From the NCBI RefSeq assembly GCF_001027925.1, contig NZ_LECT01000017.1:186001-250000 (forward strand): DNA of 64,000 nucleotides, written 5' to 3'. Under the pieces are notes generated by a model that saw only the letters and a list, made by a program, of their open reading frames with translations, was not told where the DNA came from and searched no databases. The translations under genes were made by a program, and so were the position numbers. The stretch is from Rhodopirellula islandica. GTDB taxonomy: Bacteria; Planctomycetota; Planctomycetia; Pirellulales; Pirellulaceae. Below are positions 1 to 10,000 of the stretch, piece after piece. Numbering within the stretch: the stretch's first letter is position 1; every line of letters starts with the position of its first letter.

Positions 1-2569
1 ACCAAACTTCCTCGTCATCGACCGGGAAATCTGTATGCCCATTGGTGACGACAATTTCAGCATGTGAATTGTTGTCGAAATCGATGGCTTGGCAACCGAA
101 GCCAACCATCGGCCACGTTGAAGATGCAAAACCGCTCGACGGCGTCGCATCTTTCCAAAGACCGTCCCGATACTGGCAATGCAGCGTATTGTATTCTCGC
201 TCGAAATTTGTCACCAAGAGATCCTGTCGCTCGTCCCCGTCACAATCCCAGCAGGCAATCCCCATGGAACCTTGCGCATTGGAGTTGGCGTCGGTTGCCA
301 ATCCGGAGATCATCGCGGATTCACGCAAAATGAATGGGGCATCGCCTGTCGAGTGGCTGCTGTAGTAGTGGTTGGGGGTCATGTCATTGGCGACGAAAAT
401 GTCCAAACCAACTTGCGAGTCGACCGAACCGATGATGAGCCCCAAGCCCCTGCCCAAGATGTCAGCGGTGACCGACCACTGGGACGTCGCATCGACAAAG
501 CGACCGTCAGGTGTTCCTTTCCAAAACTCATCTGCCCCTGCAGGGAAATGCGTTGGCGCGCACGATCGTGTGATTGTTCCACCCTCCGCCGTGCAAGCGT
601 TGGTGCTGGGGGCAAATCCATCGCAATAATTCACGATCACCATGTCAGAGATGCCGTCGCCATCTAAATCAGCGATCGCCCCACTGGTCGACCAATTTTG
701 ATCGGCGGATGCGAAACGATTGGAGCACTCTTGAAACGTTCCGTCACCTTGGTTGATCCAAAGCTGATTGCCCCCGTAATTCAGTGACAAAACGTCCGGG
801 AAGCCGTCTGCATTGACATCGCCGATGGTAACGCCCTGTCCAAACGCTTGATCGGTCGTCCCTGCATGCCTGGTGATCGGGACAAACTGCCCTTCAAGAT
901 TGCGGAACCAGGCATTGGACGAGGAATCACGTTGGCCAGGATTCCCGCCTGCCGCTGCGAAAACAAGATCACTCCATCCATCTAAATCGAGATCCAGTGC
1001 ACCGCCGCCGCAACCGAGCGTGTTCGACAATAGAATGCCCGGTTGATCCAACGTATCGGACGTTCGCCCAAAAAAGTCCAAGCCGCGTTGAGTCGCTTCG
1101 TTGCGAAGCAGAGGTGTCGTCCACTGCGTCGCTGTCCAGTCCCGGTCGCGATCAGCATCCTTTCGGAACAGTGAAAATTCGGCCGCCGGCAACTCACCAA
1201 GATCCAGTTGCAATGCAGGATGCCGTTCAGTGCTCTGCCAAGGAGTTTGCCGGCGGAGTTGCCCAAGAATCTGTTGGCGTGCTTGGGTGAGTGCTGCCGG
1301 AGTTGGATGCAATTGACGAATCCCGAGCGCGGCCCACGCTTCTGCTTCCCACAATCGCCCCAGTGCCGCATGGGTTTCCACGAGTTCAACGAGCGTTTTG
1401 ACGTTCTTTCCACTCGGCGTCGCGATCCGCTGTTCGGCTTGGTGCAAGCGTTCCAGCAGAGTGATCCGTGTTTGAATGGAATCGAGAATGTCCTGTGGCC
1501 ACGGCGAAGAGGCTAGTGTTTTGGAATGGAGGGCGGATGTTTCGCGAATTGTCCTCGCCAAGTTTTGCCAAAGCTGCATCACGTTTGCATTGCGTCGGGT
1601 GCCCTCCCAATAGTATCTCGCCGCCGCTTGGATTTGACCGGTTTCCGATGCCCAGTTGCCCAGGACAGACCAGTACTCCCATCGATCGCTGCAACTGTCG
1701 TCGAGACCACGATGCCACGACTCCAATTGGTCCCATTTTGCTTGACGAGCCAGCGATCGGCCCAGCAAAATTTGGGCAGGCGCAAATTGGGAATCTTGCT
1801 TGAGAATGGTTTGAAGAACGCGCACTGCTTCAACAAGCTTGCCCCGATCAAACTGCCATTCTGCCTGAGCCAGCAACGGACGAATGTCTGATTCATTGCG
1901 GTCAACCATTTTGACCATCGAATCAATTTCCAAGGTTCGGCCACGCGTATTACCAATCGCCAACAGTAAGTCTTGGTCGATTTGTCGTTGACGCACCAAT
2001 GCTTCGCCGTGAGGCAAAGCCGAGTGCCGATCCCCCAACCCTGTCCAAAGGTCAAACAGCAAACGTCGCGATTCGTGCTGAGCCGGCACTTGCTGGACAG
2101 CCATGGTGAGCAGGTCAATCGCGTCCATCACTCGACCAACCGAGATCAGTCCCACAACGGTGCGTTGTACCTGAACCGGCGAAGCAAAAGCATTTTTGCG
2201 AGTAGCGTCAATCATCAAGTCGACGGCCAGTTGCTTCTTGTCCAGAGCAAAGGCAAGCGACGCGATCTCTTCCAGGACTTGCGGGTCGTCTTGGTGTGTG
2301 ATCAGCACGTCTTGAGCGATTCCCCAGGCTGTTTGCAGATCGCCAGATTTTATGGCCGTTCGCAAATCAACCATGGTCGAATGAGGCTCAACCGCCAGAT
2401 GCTGATCGTCCCCCCCCGCATCACTTGGACGGCGGCACCCTGTGCATGGCAACGTGACCAGGGTCAGTACGAGCCACAATCCAAACCGTGGGATCGCCGA
2501 ACCGAAAGGCATGACCAACATAAAACTCGCATGCATGAAATTCGCGTTTGGGGCGGACCAGGGAGCCAT
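1..2569 (-). CDS. TPR plus FG-GAP/VCBS repeat lipoprotein (CRTAC1 / ASPIC-UnbV-like), C-terminus cut by the window edge
   Basis: One open frame runs from about 2569 off the left edge with no stop; I read it codon by codon. The N-terminus has a hydrophobic stretch ending in a lipobox (TLVTLPCTGC), so the product is probably an outer-membrane or periplasmic lipoprotein. Roughly residues 60-480 are helical and TPR-like. After that come FG-GAP/VCBS repeats with calcium-binding-type loops (DLDLDGWSDLVF, DVNADGFPDVL, DLDGDGISDMV, DCDGDERQDLLV). This order is typical of planctomycete CRTAC1-like proteins, whose C-terminal ASPIC/UnbV domain would lie outside the window. The start is uncertain: ATG at 2569 has an AGGAG just upstream, while ATG at 2536 or a little later also keeps the signal peptide. 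Substrate and role are unknown; surface binding is an inference. Confidence 0.85.
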   Translation of the reverse strand, partial: MAPWSAPNANFMHASFMLVMPFGSAIPRFGLWLVLTLVTLPCTGCRRPSDAGGDDQHLAVEPHSTMVDLRTAIKSGDLQTAWGIAQDVLITHQDDPQVLEEIASLAFALDKKQLAVDLMIDATRKNAFASPVQVQRTVVGLISVGRVMDAIDLLTMAVQQVPAQHESRRLLFDLWTGLGDRHSALPHGEALVRQRQIDQDLLLAIGNTRGRTLEIDSMVKMVDRNESDIRPLLAQAEWQFDRGKLVEAVRVLQTILKQDSQFAPAQILLGRSLARQAKWDQLESWHRGLDDSCSDRWEYWSVLGNWASETGQIQAAARYYWEGTRRNANVMQLWQNLARTIRETSALHSKTLASSPWPQDILDSIQTRITLLERLHQAEQRIATPSGKNVKTLVELVETHAALGRLWEAEAWAALGIRQLHPTPAALTQARQQILGQLRRQTPWQSTERHPALQLDLGELPAAEFSLFRKDADRDRDWTATQWTTPLLRNEATQRGLDFFGRTSDTLDQPGILLSNTLGCGGGALDLDLDGWSDLVFAAAGGNPGQRDSSSNAWFRNLEGQFVPITRHAGTTDQAFGQGVTIGDVNADGFPDVLSLNYGGNQLWINQGDGTFQECSNRFASADQNWSTSGAIADLDGDGISDMVIVNYCDGFAPSTNACTAEGGTITRSCAPTHFPAGADEFWKGTPDGRFVDATSQWSVTADILGRGLGLIIGSVDSQVGLDIFVANDMTPNHYYSSHSTGDAPFILRESAMISGLATDANSNAQGSMGIACWDCDGDERQDLLVTNFEREYNTLHCQYRDGLWKDATPSSGFASSTWPMVGFGCQAIDFDNNSHAEIVVTNGHTDFPVDDEEVW

Positions 2570-3365
2570 CGTCTCCTGGCGATACCCCGTTTGTGATTGC
2601 AACTCTCGATCACGTTTCCGGTAAAAACCTAGGTTGTTGAGGTTGACCTTGCAAGAAGCTCAGCCTGCTGATTTCGTTGGAGGTGTAACCAACAGGAACG
2701 AAGGCATTGAAACGGGTTTGCCGAATTGGTGCGCAGCACGCTTAGGCGTGTAGTCCCCCATCTCCAATCCGCCACCCAATGGTCGACGAGTTGAGTACAC
2801 ATTCATTCTCAAGACCAAGCCGAATCGAAAGTGTCAATATCTGGCTCGTTAGCATGTTGAATGCTTGGCAGACTGACTTCAGTCTCGCCTTGCCGAGTGG
2901 GCGTCGACACCCAGCAGATGTCCCCTCACCGGCATCGTGCCTTGGGGATTTCCGGGACATTCATGCTGACCGGAATCGAGCCGTCTTTGTCGCAAACGGG
3001 TGAATAAACCCCCTTGACATGCTCAGAATGCTCAGGCAGAGTACTGTAATGCTGTAACGTTGTTTCAGTTTACACACCCCCTGCCTGTTGTCCTGCCCCG
3101 AAATACTGAGTCGCTGTTGGTTCCCTTCGTTCGGAAAAACTGATTTCCCGATCGAACGTGAACGCTCTTGAAAGCTTTGCTCAAATCATTTCCTCATGGT
3201 CACGGAACGAGTCTGTCGTTTCAGTGATGCACTGACGAATCTAATTTTGGCGATCCTGACCATCGAAATTTCAATCCCACAGATTGCAAATTTGGTCAGA
3301 GAACTCACTGCGACCGCATCCTGCCCAGTTCTTGGTCCCCTCCTTTTTTGATCAATGGTTTTTTT
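2570..3365. other. Intergenic region between divergent genes, no supported gene
   Basis: About 800 bases separate the lipoprotein gene (-) from the DUF1559 gene (+). Short open frames exist on both strands but have no recognisable motif, signal peptide or ribosome binding site. A TTGACA hexamer at 3014-3019 has no well-spaced -10 partner. Promoters for both divergent genes presumably lie here, but I cannot place them. Confidence 0.5.
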
Positions 3366-4583
3366 ATGAAAGTCAGAATGTCTCGACGTGGATTCACTCT
3401 CGTCGAATTGTTGGTCGTTATTGCCATCATTGGTGTGCTCGTCGGATTGTTGTTGCCTGCTGTTCAAGCTGCGCGCGAGGCAGCCCGCAGAATGAGTTGC
3501 AGCAACAACTTCAAGCAACTTGGTTTGGCAATTCACAACTATCACGCTGCCTACAACAAGATGCCGATGCAGGCCACCGGCACTTTCGACACCCATACTG
3601 CCACTCCCGAGTTCTGGCGAAATGGCGATGGTGCGAACCACTATCGATTGAGTATCTTGGTCGGTTTGACTCCCTTTCTCGAGCAACAAGCGATTTGGGA
3701 GCAGATCACCAACCCGATGGTAGGTCGAACCGATGAAGGGACCGGATGCCCCGGCGGTTCCAACGCATGTCCATGGCCAGCGATGGGACCGACGCCCAAC
3801 CAGTTGCAATACATTCCTTGGGCCACTCAACTCCCATCGCTTCGATGCCCAAGCGACCCAGGAAGCGGGTTGCCATCGCTGGGACGTACCAATTACGCAG
3901 CTTGCTTGGGTGACTCCGGCGCTGGCTCCATTTGGCTCGGTGTTCGTCCCTACAACTATGCCAACAAGCCTGGCTCAGGCGATTTTCAACGGTCTCGCGC
4001 TGCCCACCGCGGCGTGTTTGTGAACGGCGACCAGTTGCAATTCCGGGACATTCTCGATGGCCTGTCCAACACGATTTGCATGGGCGAAATTGCCAGCGAT
4101 ATGGGGGACCAAGACATCCGAACCCGACCGTTGACTGGCACATCGCTTCAACCGGAAGACGCGCCCCAAGAGTGCATGCAATACGTTGCGGCTGATCGAC
4201 CACAATACTGGAACGGAACGGCACCAATGGATGGTAGCGCTGGCAATGGACGTGGCTACCGATGGGCCAGTTCGTACACGGTTTACAGTGCGATCACGAC
4301 CAATTTGCCGCCAAACCGCGAACTTTGCACAACGCAAAACTATGCCGAGCAGGTTACCCTTCCTCCATCGAGTCGCCACCAAGGTGGGGTCCACGTGTTG
4401 ATGGCTGATGGGGCAATCAAGTTCATCACCGAATCCATTGAGGCCGGGAACTTAGACAACCCAATGGTTCGCCAAGGTGGAAACGCAGCGAACTTCAACC
4501 AGCCCGGTGCAAAAAGCCCGTACGGTTTGTGGGGTGCATTGGGAACTCGAGCAGGCAAAGAAACGTTCGAAGCAGACTTCTAG
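3366..4583 (+). CDS. DUF1559 protein with type IV pilin-like N-terminal methylation motif
   Basis: The product begins with a prepilin-type motif: a short basic leader, then RRGFTLVELLVVIAIIGVL, where cleavage after G and methylation of F are expected, followed by LLPAVQAAREAARRMSC. This is the standard head of the planctomycete DUF1559 family, which is very expanded in Rhodopirellula and relatives. The C-terminal third contains the family H-x-G-G-x-H/N-V-like element (SSRHQGGVHVLMADGAIKF). Length, about 405 residues, fits the family. The longer open frame begins at TTG 3348; I prefer ATG 3366, and ATG 3378 is also possible. The protein is probably exported and anchored as a pseudopilin; its actual function is unknown. 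A hairpin terminator and a tiny lipoprotein gene follow, a common pairing. Confidence 0.9.
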   Translation: MKVRMSRRGFTLVELLVVIAIIGVLVGLLLPAVQAAREAARRMSCSNNFKQLGLAIHNYHAAYNKMPMQATGTFDTHTATPEFWRNGDGANHYRLSILVGLTPFLEQQAIWEQITNPMVGRTDEGTGCPGGSNACPWPAMGPTPNQLQYIPWATQLPSLRCPSDPGSGLPSLGRTNYAACLGDSGAGSIWLGVRPYNYANKPGSGDFQRSRAAHRGVFVNGDQLQFRDILDGLSNTICMGEIASDMGDQDIRTRPLTGTSLQPEDAPQECMQYVAADRPQYWNGTAPMDGSAGNGRGYRWASSYTVYSAITTNLPPNRELCTTQNYAEQVTLPPSSRHQGGVHVLMADGAIKFITESIEAGNLDNPMVRQGGNAANFNQPGAKSPYGLWGALGTRAGKETFEADF

Positions 4584-4616
4584 GTCGACGGCCGTTCGCA
4601 ATCGATTTTTAAATGA

Positions 4617-4648
4617 AACGCCTCGGGAACAACTCGTCCCGAGGCGTT
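4617..4648 (+). terminator. Hairpin downstream of the DUF1559 gene
   Basis: Perfect 12-bp stem (AACGCCTCGGGA at 4617-4628 pairs with 4637-4648) with an 8-base loop, starting 33 bases after the stop codon. The trailing bases are only mildly T-rich (CTGTCTAC), so intrinsic termination is likely but not certain. Confidence 0.65.
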
Positions 4649-4819
4649 CTGTCTACATCAAGCATGACGTAAAGAACAACGGCTTTCGAGAAGGTCCGAT
4701 CCCTGTGTTTCTGGATCCAAACGTGCACGTTGAATCGAATGCCCTCCAAGCTCGTTCCATCCATTTGCCTTACTGACTAACGATTCTGTTACTTCATTCA
4801 CCCTACTGAGAGAAACTCA

Positions 4820-4996
4820 ATGACTCGATTTCTGACAATTGCTTTTTTGGCGACTTGCTTGACCACGGTTGGATGCGGAGGATCTGACGGCGGACTCGCG
4901 ACCGACAACGCTGACGCCGATGCCATGGCGCAGTACGAGGCGGAACAAGCAAAGGCTCAACAAGACATGGAATCTGACTACGCAGACCAAAAGTAG
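4820..4996 (+). CDS. Small lipoprotein, 58 residues
   Basis: Short gene starting at ATG 4820. The first 19 residues form a signal peptide with lipobox (LTTVGCGG), then a polar, acidic and alanine/glutamine-rich tail (ADADAMAQYEAEQAKAQQD) ending DYADQK. Tiny lipoproteins of this kind frequently follow DUF1559 genes in planctomycetes; co-function with the upstream pseudopilin is inferred from position only. No catalytic motif is visible. It is followed by a good hairpin at 5108-5127. Confidence 0.75.
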   Translation: MTRFLTIAFLATCLTTVGCGGSDGGLATDNADADAMAQYEAEQAKAQQDMESDYADQK

Positions 4997-5107
4997 AAAT
5001 TTGCATTCAAGCCATTTTCGAGCGAGAAGAAGAAAGGGGTGCGAACCCTTTCTTGCAGACAGTCTTGCCCCATTCGGGGTTGTTGCTCTTTGATGGATTC
5101 ATCTTTG

Positions 5108-5127
5108 CCGGGGCCGTCAGGCCCCGG
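5108..5127 (+). terminator. GC-rich hairpin with short T tract
   Basis: CCGGGGCC (5108-5115), loop GTCA, GGCCCCGG (5120-5127), followed by TCTTT. Perfect 8-bp GC stem, plausible rho-independent terminator for the small lipoprotein gene 112 bases upstream. Confidence 0.6.
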
Positions 5128-5151
5128 TCTTTGATGCACTCCCTCCTCTGC

Positions 5152-5464
5152 CGAGGTCGTGCAGTTTTTAAGTGCCGATCCAGCAGTGACTTGTAGGACC
5201 TCGCTCGTTGTTGAGGCCGTGCAGTTTTTAGATGCTGTGTCAGTAGCGTCTTGAGAACCCCGCCCGACGAAGTTGGGAGGGGGCGGAAAGCAAGCGTTCA
5301 GCAAGATTTCCGGGGGAGGCATCACGCGCCGCCTCCCATGCCCGGCCCTCTCCCTTGCGAACGCCTGAACGGCGTCGCTCGACGTCCCCCCAAACTTCGT
5401 TTCGGGGGACGTGCAACATGCGGAAACTCGCTGAAAAGCGGCACCTATAAATTGCACGACCTCG
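5152..5464. repeat. Intergenic repeat cluster: two 60-bp imperfect tandem units and an inverted copy
   Basis: The motif GAGGTCGTGCAGTTTTTAAG occurs at 5153 and, as GAGGCCGTGCAGTTTTTAGA, at 5213, giving a 60-base period. An inverted relative (GCACCTATAAATTGCACGAC) lies at 5441-5460. Between them are GC-rich hairpins, for example an ACGTCCCCC/GGGGGACGT stem around 5383-5411. The 600-base gap between the lipoprotein and the GDPD gene has no supportable gene. Confidence 0.6.
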
Positions 5465-5592
5465 CCAACGGGCGGGGGTCGCGAGATTTTGCGAGCAAGG
5501 GATTTAAAAAGCTGCTCGACCTCAGAAGGCCGACAGAGGAGCATCGCAGGTGGCGATGCGATCCCCGTGCGTGATGCGTTTCGTGGCGGTGG

Positions 5593-6438
5593 CTACGGGT
5601 TCGTTTCCGTTGGCAGGGATTCTTTCGTTTTCTGGATCACAGTTGGGATGTCGGTGCAGGCGACGTCGAGTCCCAAGCCGATGGCGAGGTAGTAATCCTC
5701 GACTCGGTGACCGGGCCAGCCATTGATTTTGTAGCCCAGTTCTTGAGCCTTCTTCACCATGTCACGTGAGGTGCCGGTGATCCGGCAGGCGATGTGCGTT
5801 GCTTGCAGTCGTTTGGCTCGCTCGATGAATTCGTCGGAAAGCGGTTGACTGGCGATGATTGCAGTCGGCCAATCGGCATCGAGTTGCCGCATCGTGACCA
5901 AGGGACGCTCGTCAAAGGAGGTGAAGAGATAGTCTGACCCTGCCGGTTTGTACTGCTTGGCCAAAGCATGCAGCTTCTGGCAATACTCCGAGACCCGTGC
6001 GTCGGGGTACAACGCCTTGTTCTTGGTCTTCATCTCCAGTTCCAAGTACACGCCTGGTTTGTCCTGGAAGTACTGCAGAAAATCCTCAAGCAACAGAAAC
6101 GATTGCCCCTTCTTGGTTCGCACGCTGTTCAGTTCAGACGCCAGCATTTCTTCAACGGGGCCGCTGGCATCATGAGTTCGGTCGAGGCTGTCGTCGTGCA
6201 ACAGAACCAACACGCCATCCTTGGTCATGCGGATGTCCGTTTCGAATCCGCGAATGCCTCGTTCGTAACAAGCTTGGAAGCCCTCCATGGTGTTTTCTTC
6301 GTACTCATGGGCGCCGCCGCGATGGGCCAGGATCAACGGCAACTGATCCGTGTCCTCGGCGTGACAGTTCCAACCCAACATCAGGCTGGCGAGCAGTTGG
6401 CACATCAAAACACAACGGAACATGGGAAGTCGATTCAT
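5593..6438 (-). CDS. Glycerophosphodiester phosphodiesterase family protein, exported
   Basis: 281 residues. Signal peptide (LLASLMLGWNCHAED) followed by a GDPD TIM-barrel. Catalytic and metal-binding motifs are visible: LAHRGG near residue 38, ENT, ETDIRMTKDGVLVLLHDD with the general acid/base histidine, RTHDASG, and the E-x-E-x-K element (LELEMK) near 135. The C-terminal INGWPGHRVED and DVACTDIP match the usual W and TDxP end of the family. It should hydrolyse glycerophosphodiesters to glycerol-3-phosphate and an alcohol in the periplasm, for phosphate or carbon scavenging. It stands alone; a repeat cluster lies downstream. Confidence 0.92.
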   Translation of the reverse strand: MNRLPMFRCVLMCQLLASLMLGWNCHAEDTDQLPLILAHRGGAHEYEENTMEGFQACYERGIRGFETDIRMTKDGVLVLLHDDSLDRTHDASGPVEEMLASELNSVRTKKGQSFLLLEDFLQYFQDKPGVYLELEMKTKNKALYPDARVSEYCQKLHALAKQYKPAGSDYLFTSFDERPLVTMRQLDADWPTAIIASQPLSDEFIERAKRLQATHIACRITGTSRDMVKKAQELGYKINGWPGHRVEDYYLAIGLGLDVACTDIPTVIQKTKESLPTETNP

Positions 6439-7071
6439 TGAAGAGCAATCTCAATCCAAGGGAGGGAAGCATGACAGCAAGCCTTGAATCTAGCTTGGAT
6501 GCAGAAGCCTATTCAACCCGCTGGTGAGAACTCGGGAAACGTGAATCGTGGGATGCTAGGATGAAAGTTTGATGAAGTCGGCAGGACGAAAACACTCGTG
6601 ACAGGTCGGTGATGACAAAAGCAGACGACCGATCGGTGTCGCAGTTCTGACTGCGTGACTGCCACGTTTGTGCTCCCGGCGTTCCGGTGTTGTCTGGAGG
6701 AAAAGGGAGTTTGGTTGAGAAGCGGGCCTTGGGTTGAGATGCGTGCTGGCTGACAAATCGACCTTCTCTCGCGATGGACAAACGACTGGCGACCACGTGA
6801 TGTTTTAGTTGTGAGCAAGGGGATCTTTCCACTCGCATGGATGCATTCGCTTTGTCCAAAATCAACGAGCCGGTTCGATCGATACCACTTCTCTAGCCGG
6901 TAGTGGCGGATCCAAAAGCTGCGGCTTCCCCGAGCGGTTCAATTTGCCGAGCCGGAAGATATGGTGAACGTTTGAATGGCCCTTGGCTGTACACCATCGA
7001 TTCCCCTGGCGATGGCAAGCTTTGGAGGGCCCCCAATGGACTTAGCCTAAGCACGAAGCTGCGAGAGAATC
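6439..7071. other. Intergenic region upstream of the giant surface-protein gene
   Basis: About 630 bases between divergent genes. Small open frames on both strands lack motifs or ribosome binding sites. The region probably holds the promoter of the 7072-16479 gene; a weak GAGAG precedes its ATG. Nothing else recognised. Confidence 0.5.
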
Positions 7072-10000
7072 ATGAAGTTTTTTCGTTCGAAGGAACGCCG
7101 CCCCGCGTCCTCGTTCATTTTGCGTCGTCTGGAAGACCGCATTCTTTTTGACGCCGCCGTTGACGGTGGAGTCACCCCCGACCAGTACGACCCATCGGCT
7201 GCCCAAGCTGCAGTGGATACCAATGCAAGTTATGTCGAGGACGCTGCGTCAGTGTCGAACGACTTGTCCACCAATCAGAACGCGGACGCAGCGGCCGACG
7301 AGTCGGACGAATCCACACGTGAGTTGATCCTGGTCGATACCAGCGTGCAGGACTACGTCGTGATTGTTGACGATCTGTTGGCGAACGAAAACGGTTCCCG
7401 CACCTTTGAAATCGCGTTGCTCAGCACGGATGGCGATGGCGTCCAACAGATCACCGACATTCTGACAACGCGACAGGACCTCGATGCAATCCACTTGATC
7501 ACGCATGGCGAAGACGCCGCGCTGCAGGTTGGCGACACTTGGCTGACGGCTGACAACCTCGACGCTTACGCAGGCGACATCGCTTCCTGGGGAAACGCGT
7601 TGACCTCGCAAGGTGACATTCTAATTTACGGATGTGATTTGGCGGACTCCGCTGAGGGGCAACAACTTGCCGATTCCATCGCGGCCCTGACCGGCGGCGA
7701 CGTCGCTGCGAGCAACGACGACACGGGGTCCACTGACCACGATGCTGATTGGGAACTGGAATACCACCACGGCAATGTTGAAACCAGCGTGGCTGTTTCC
7801 GATGCATTGCAACAGTCCTACCGAGGCATTCTGGCGGTTGGTCCCGTCGTGTCGGTCGGTGCCGATCAAGAGGTGATGATCGGTCAAGAATTTTCCTTTG
7901 ACGTGACTTTTGACAACACGGGCACGACCGCCGGATACGGTCCTTTCATTGATCTGGTCTTCCCTGCCAACGGCGCGGATGGCGCGGCGGGAACGGAGGC
8001 TCCCGATGGCATTGCATTCTCAAATGCAACGTACCTGGGACAACAATTGACGGTGACCAAGATCACGTTCCCGCCAAGCGGCGTGGTGGAACACCCGTAC
8101 GCCGTTGATGCCGCGGGGGATCCGTTGTTGGTGACGGGGACACCCGGCGATCAACTGGTCGTCGTTGAATTGCCGTTCGGCAGTGTCACTCAAGACCAGC
8201 CAGAAGTCACGGTCCAGATCAATGCGTCGGTCAGTGAACTGGCTGACATGGGAACGCCTCTGAAAATCCAAGCACGTAGCGGTTTCCGGTTCGGTGACAG
8301 CCCTGTTGGAGGCGTTGCTTCGATTCTCAGTGACACGGATTCGGATGTCACTGACCCAGACAATGCGGGAACCAGCTGGTCAGAACAGCTGGCGATCACC
8401 CCGACGTTGATGTCGTTACGGACCGAGTACGTGGGTCCTGAGAATGAAACAGCGACCGGCCCCAACCACCAACGCCAATACCGTGCCATCGCAGACATTG
8501 CCGCCGGCCAAATCATCACGTCGTTGGACATCATCGATTCCCTGCCCGACAACATCGTCGTGACGGGCATCGACTCCGTCGTGGTCGGTGGCCAGACGCT
8601 CACGGGAGCCGACTACACGGACAATTTGGCTTCGCTGACCGGACCGGGTGCGAACGAGGAATTGGTGGTCACGATTAGCGACGACTACGACACCTTGGGT
8701 GGCGGAGTGGTTGGTACGACCAGCACCAGCGATGTGGAGGTGACGTTCAGTTTCTATGTCGCTGAGATGGACGCCGTTGGGGACGAAGTGATTGGCCCGA
8801 CGGGGGAAGACGACACCATTGCGAACCCTGACAGTCGATCGATCAACGATGCGCGAGCGATCGGTGACTGGACTCCAATCGACACCCGCGACGCTGCCTC
8901 GGCAAACAATGCGGTCGCCGACGCGTCAGGAAGCGAACATATCCTGGATGACAAGGCCATCGCGATTCAGAAAACGGTCGCCATTGCGACCGACACGGGA
9001 GCAGCGGGAGCGACCCCTGGTGACACGCTGGAGTACACCCTGACGTTCCAGATCAGCGGCTACTTCACGTTCGGCAACATCGTCATCACCGACACATTCC
9101 AAGACGGGCAGGAATTCGATTTCACGTATGGTGCAACATTCGACATCATCGACAGCCAAGGCCACGTGACGGGCAATTTCACCGTTCGTGAAATCACGGA
9201 TCCCGATGGCGGTGAACGTTTGGTGGTGGATCGGACACAGATCGATCGCACGGACGACGACGGGCCTGACGCGGTTCCGGGAACGGCTGATGATGAAGAC
9301 GGAGTCACCCCTGATGGCACCGATGGTTCGACCACGTTGGTGTTCGATGTTTCGGGAATGATGCAAGACGCCGATGGAAGCGAAGACGGCATTTTGCAAG
9401 GCGGTCTCTCGTTCAACGATGACGACAGCGACATCCGCACGGCAGCGACCGGCGTGATCCGGTTTCGCACGGTGATCCAAGAGGATTACGCCGACACGTT
9501 TGAGTCGGGTGACCGGAGCGTCGATCAAGGCGACGCGATCACCAACAGCACGCTGGAGATCACCGGTGAGGTTCGCGAAAACGTAGAGGAAAACGGTGGC
9601 ACCGGTGACATCACCAAAGTTCTGCACGAAGAACAAGACAACTCGTCGGCCAGCATCGACATTCAGCGTGGAACTTTGGCAAAAGAAGTCTATGCGATCA
9701 ATGGCGACACCACCCTGGTCAACGGCCCCGATGGGCTGCCGCAATTGGTGGCAGGCGACCGGGTGACCTACCGAATCACCTACACCTTGCCGTCAAGCGA
9801 TTTCGAAGACCTCGTGCTGACGGACTTCTTGCCACTGCCCATCTTCGTTGCCGGAGACCACAACGCCGACGGCACCACCGGCGATGTGTGGACCTTCGAT
9901 GCCGACAATGACTTTGATGCGGTTTCCGGAACCATCGAAGTCGGAGCCAACGACACGTTCTTTGATGATTCCGGAATCACTCCGACGTTGACAGTCAATT

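Noticed and set aside
3014-3050. TTGACA as a possible sigma-70 promoter for the DUF1559 gene
   Set aside because: No acceptable -10 element at 16-18 bases; the nearest T/A-rich hexamers are 22-25 bases away.
4978-5544. 188-residue minus-strand ORF between the small lipoprotein and GDPD genes
   Set aside because: Covers hairpins and the 60-bp tandem repeats; the translation is repeat-derived and has no signal or domain.
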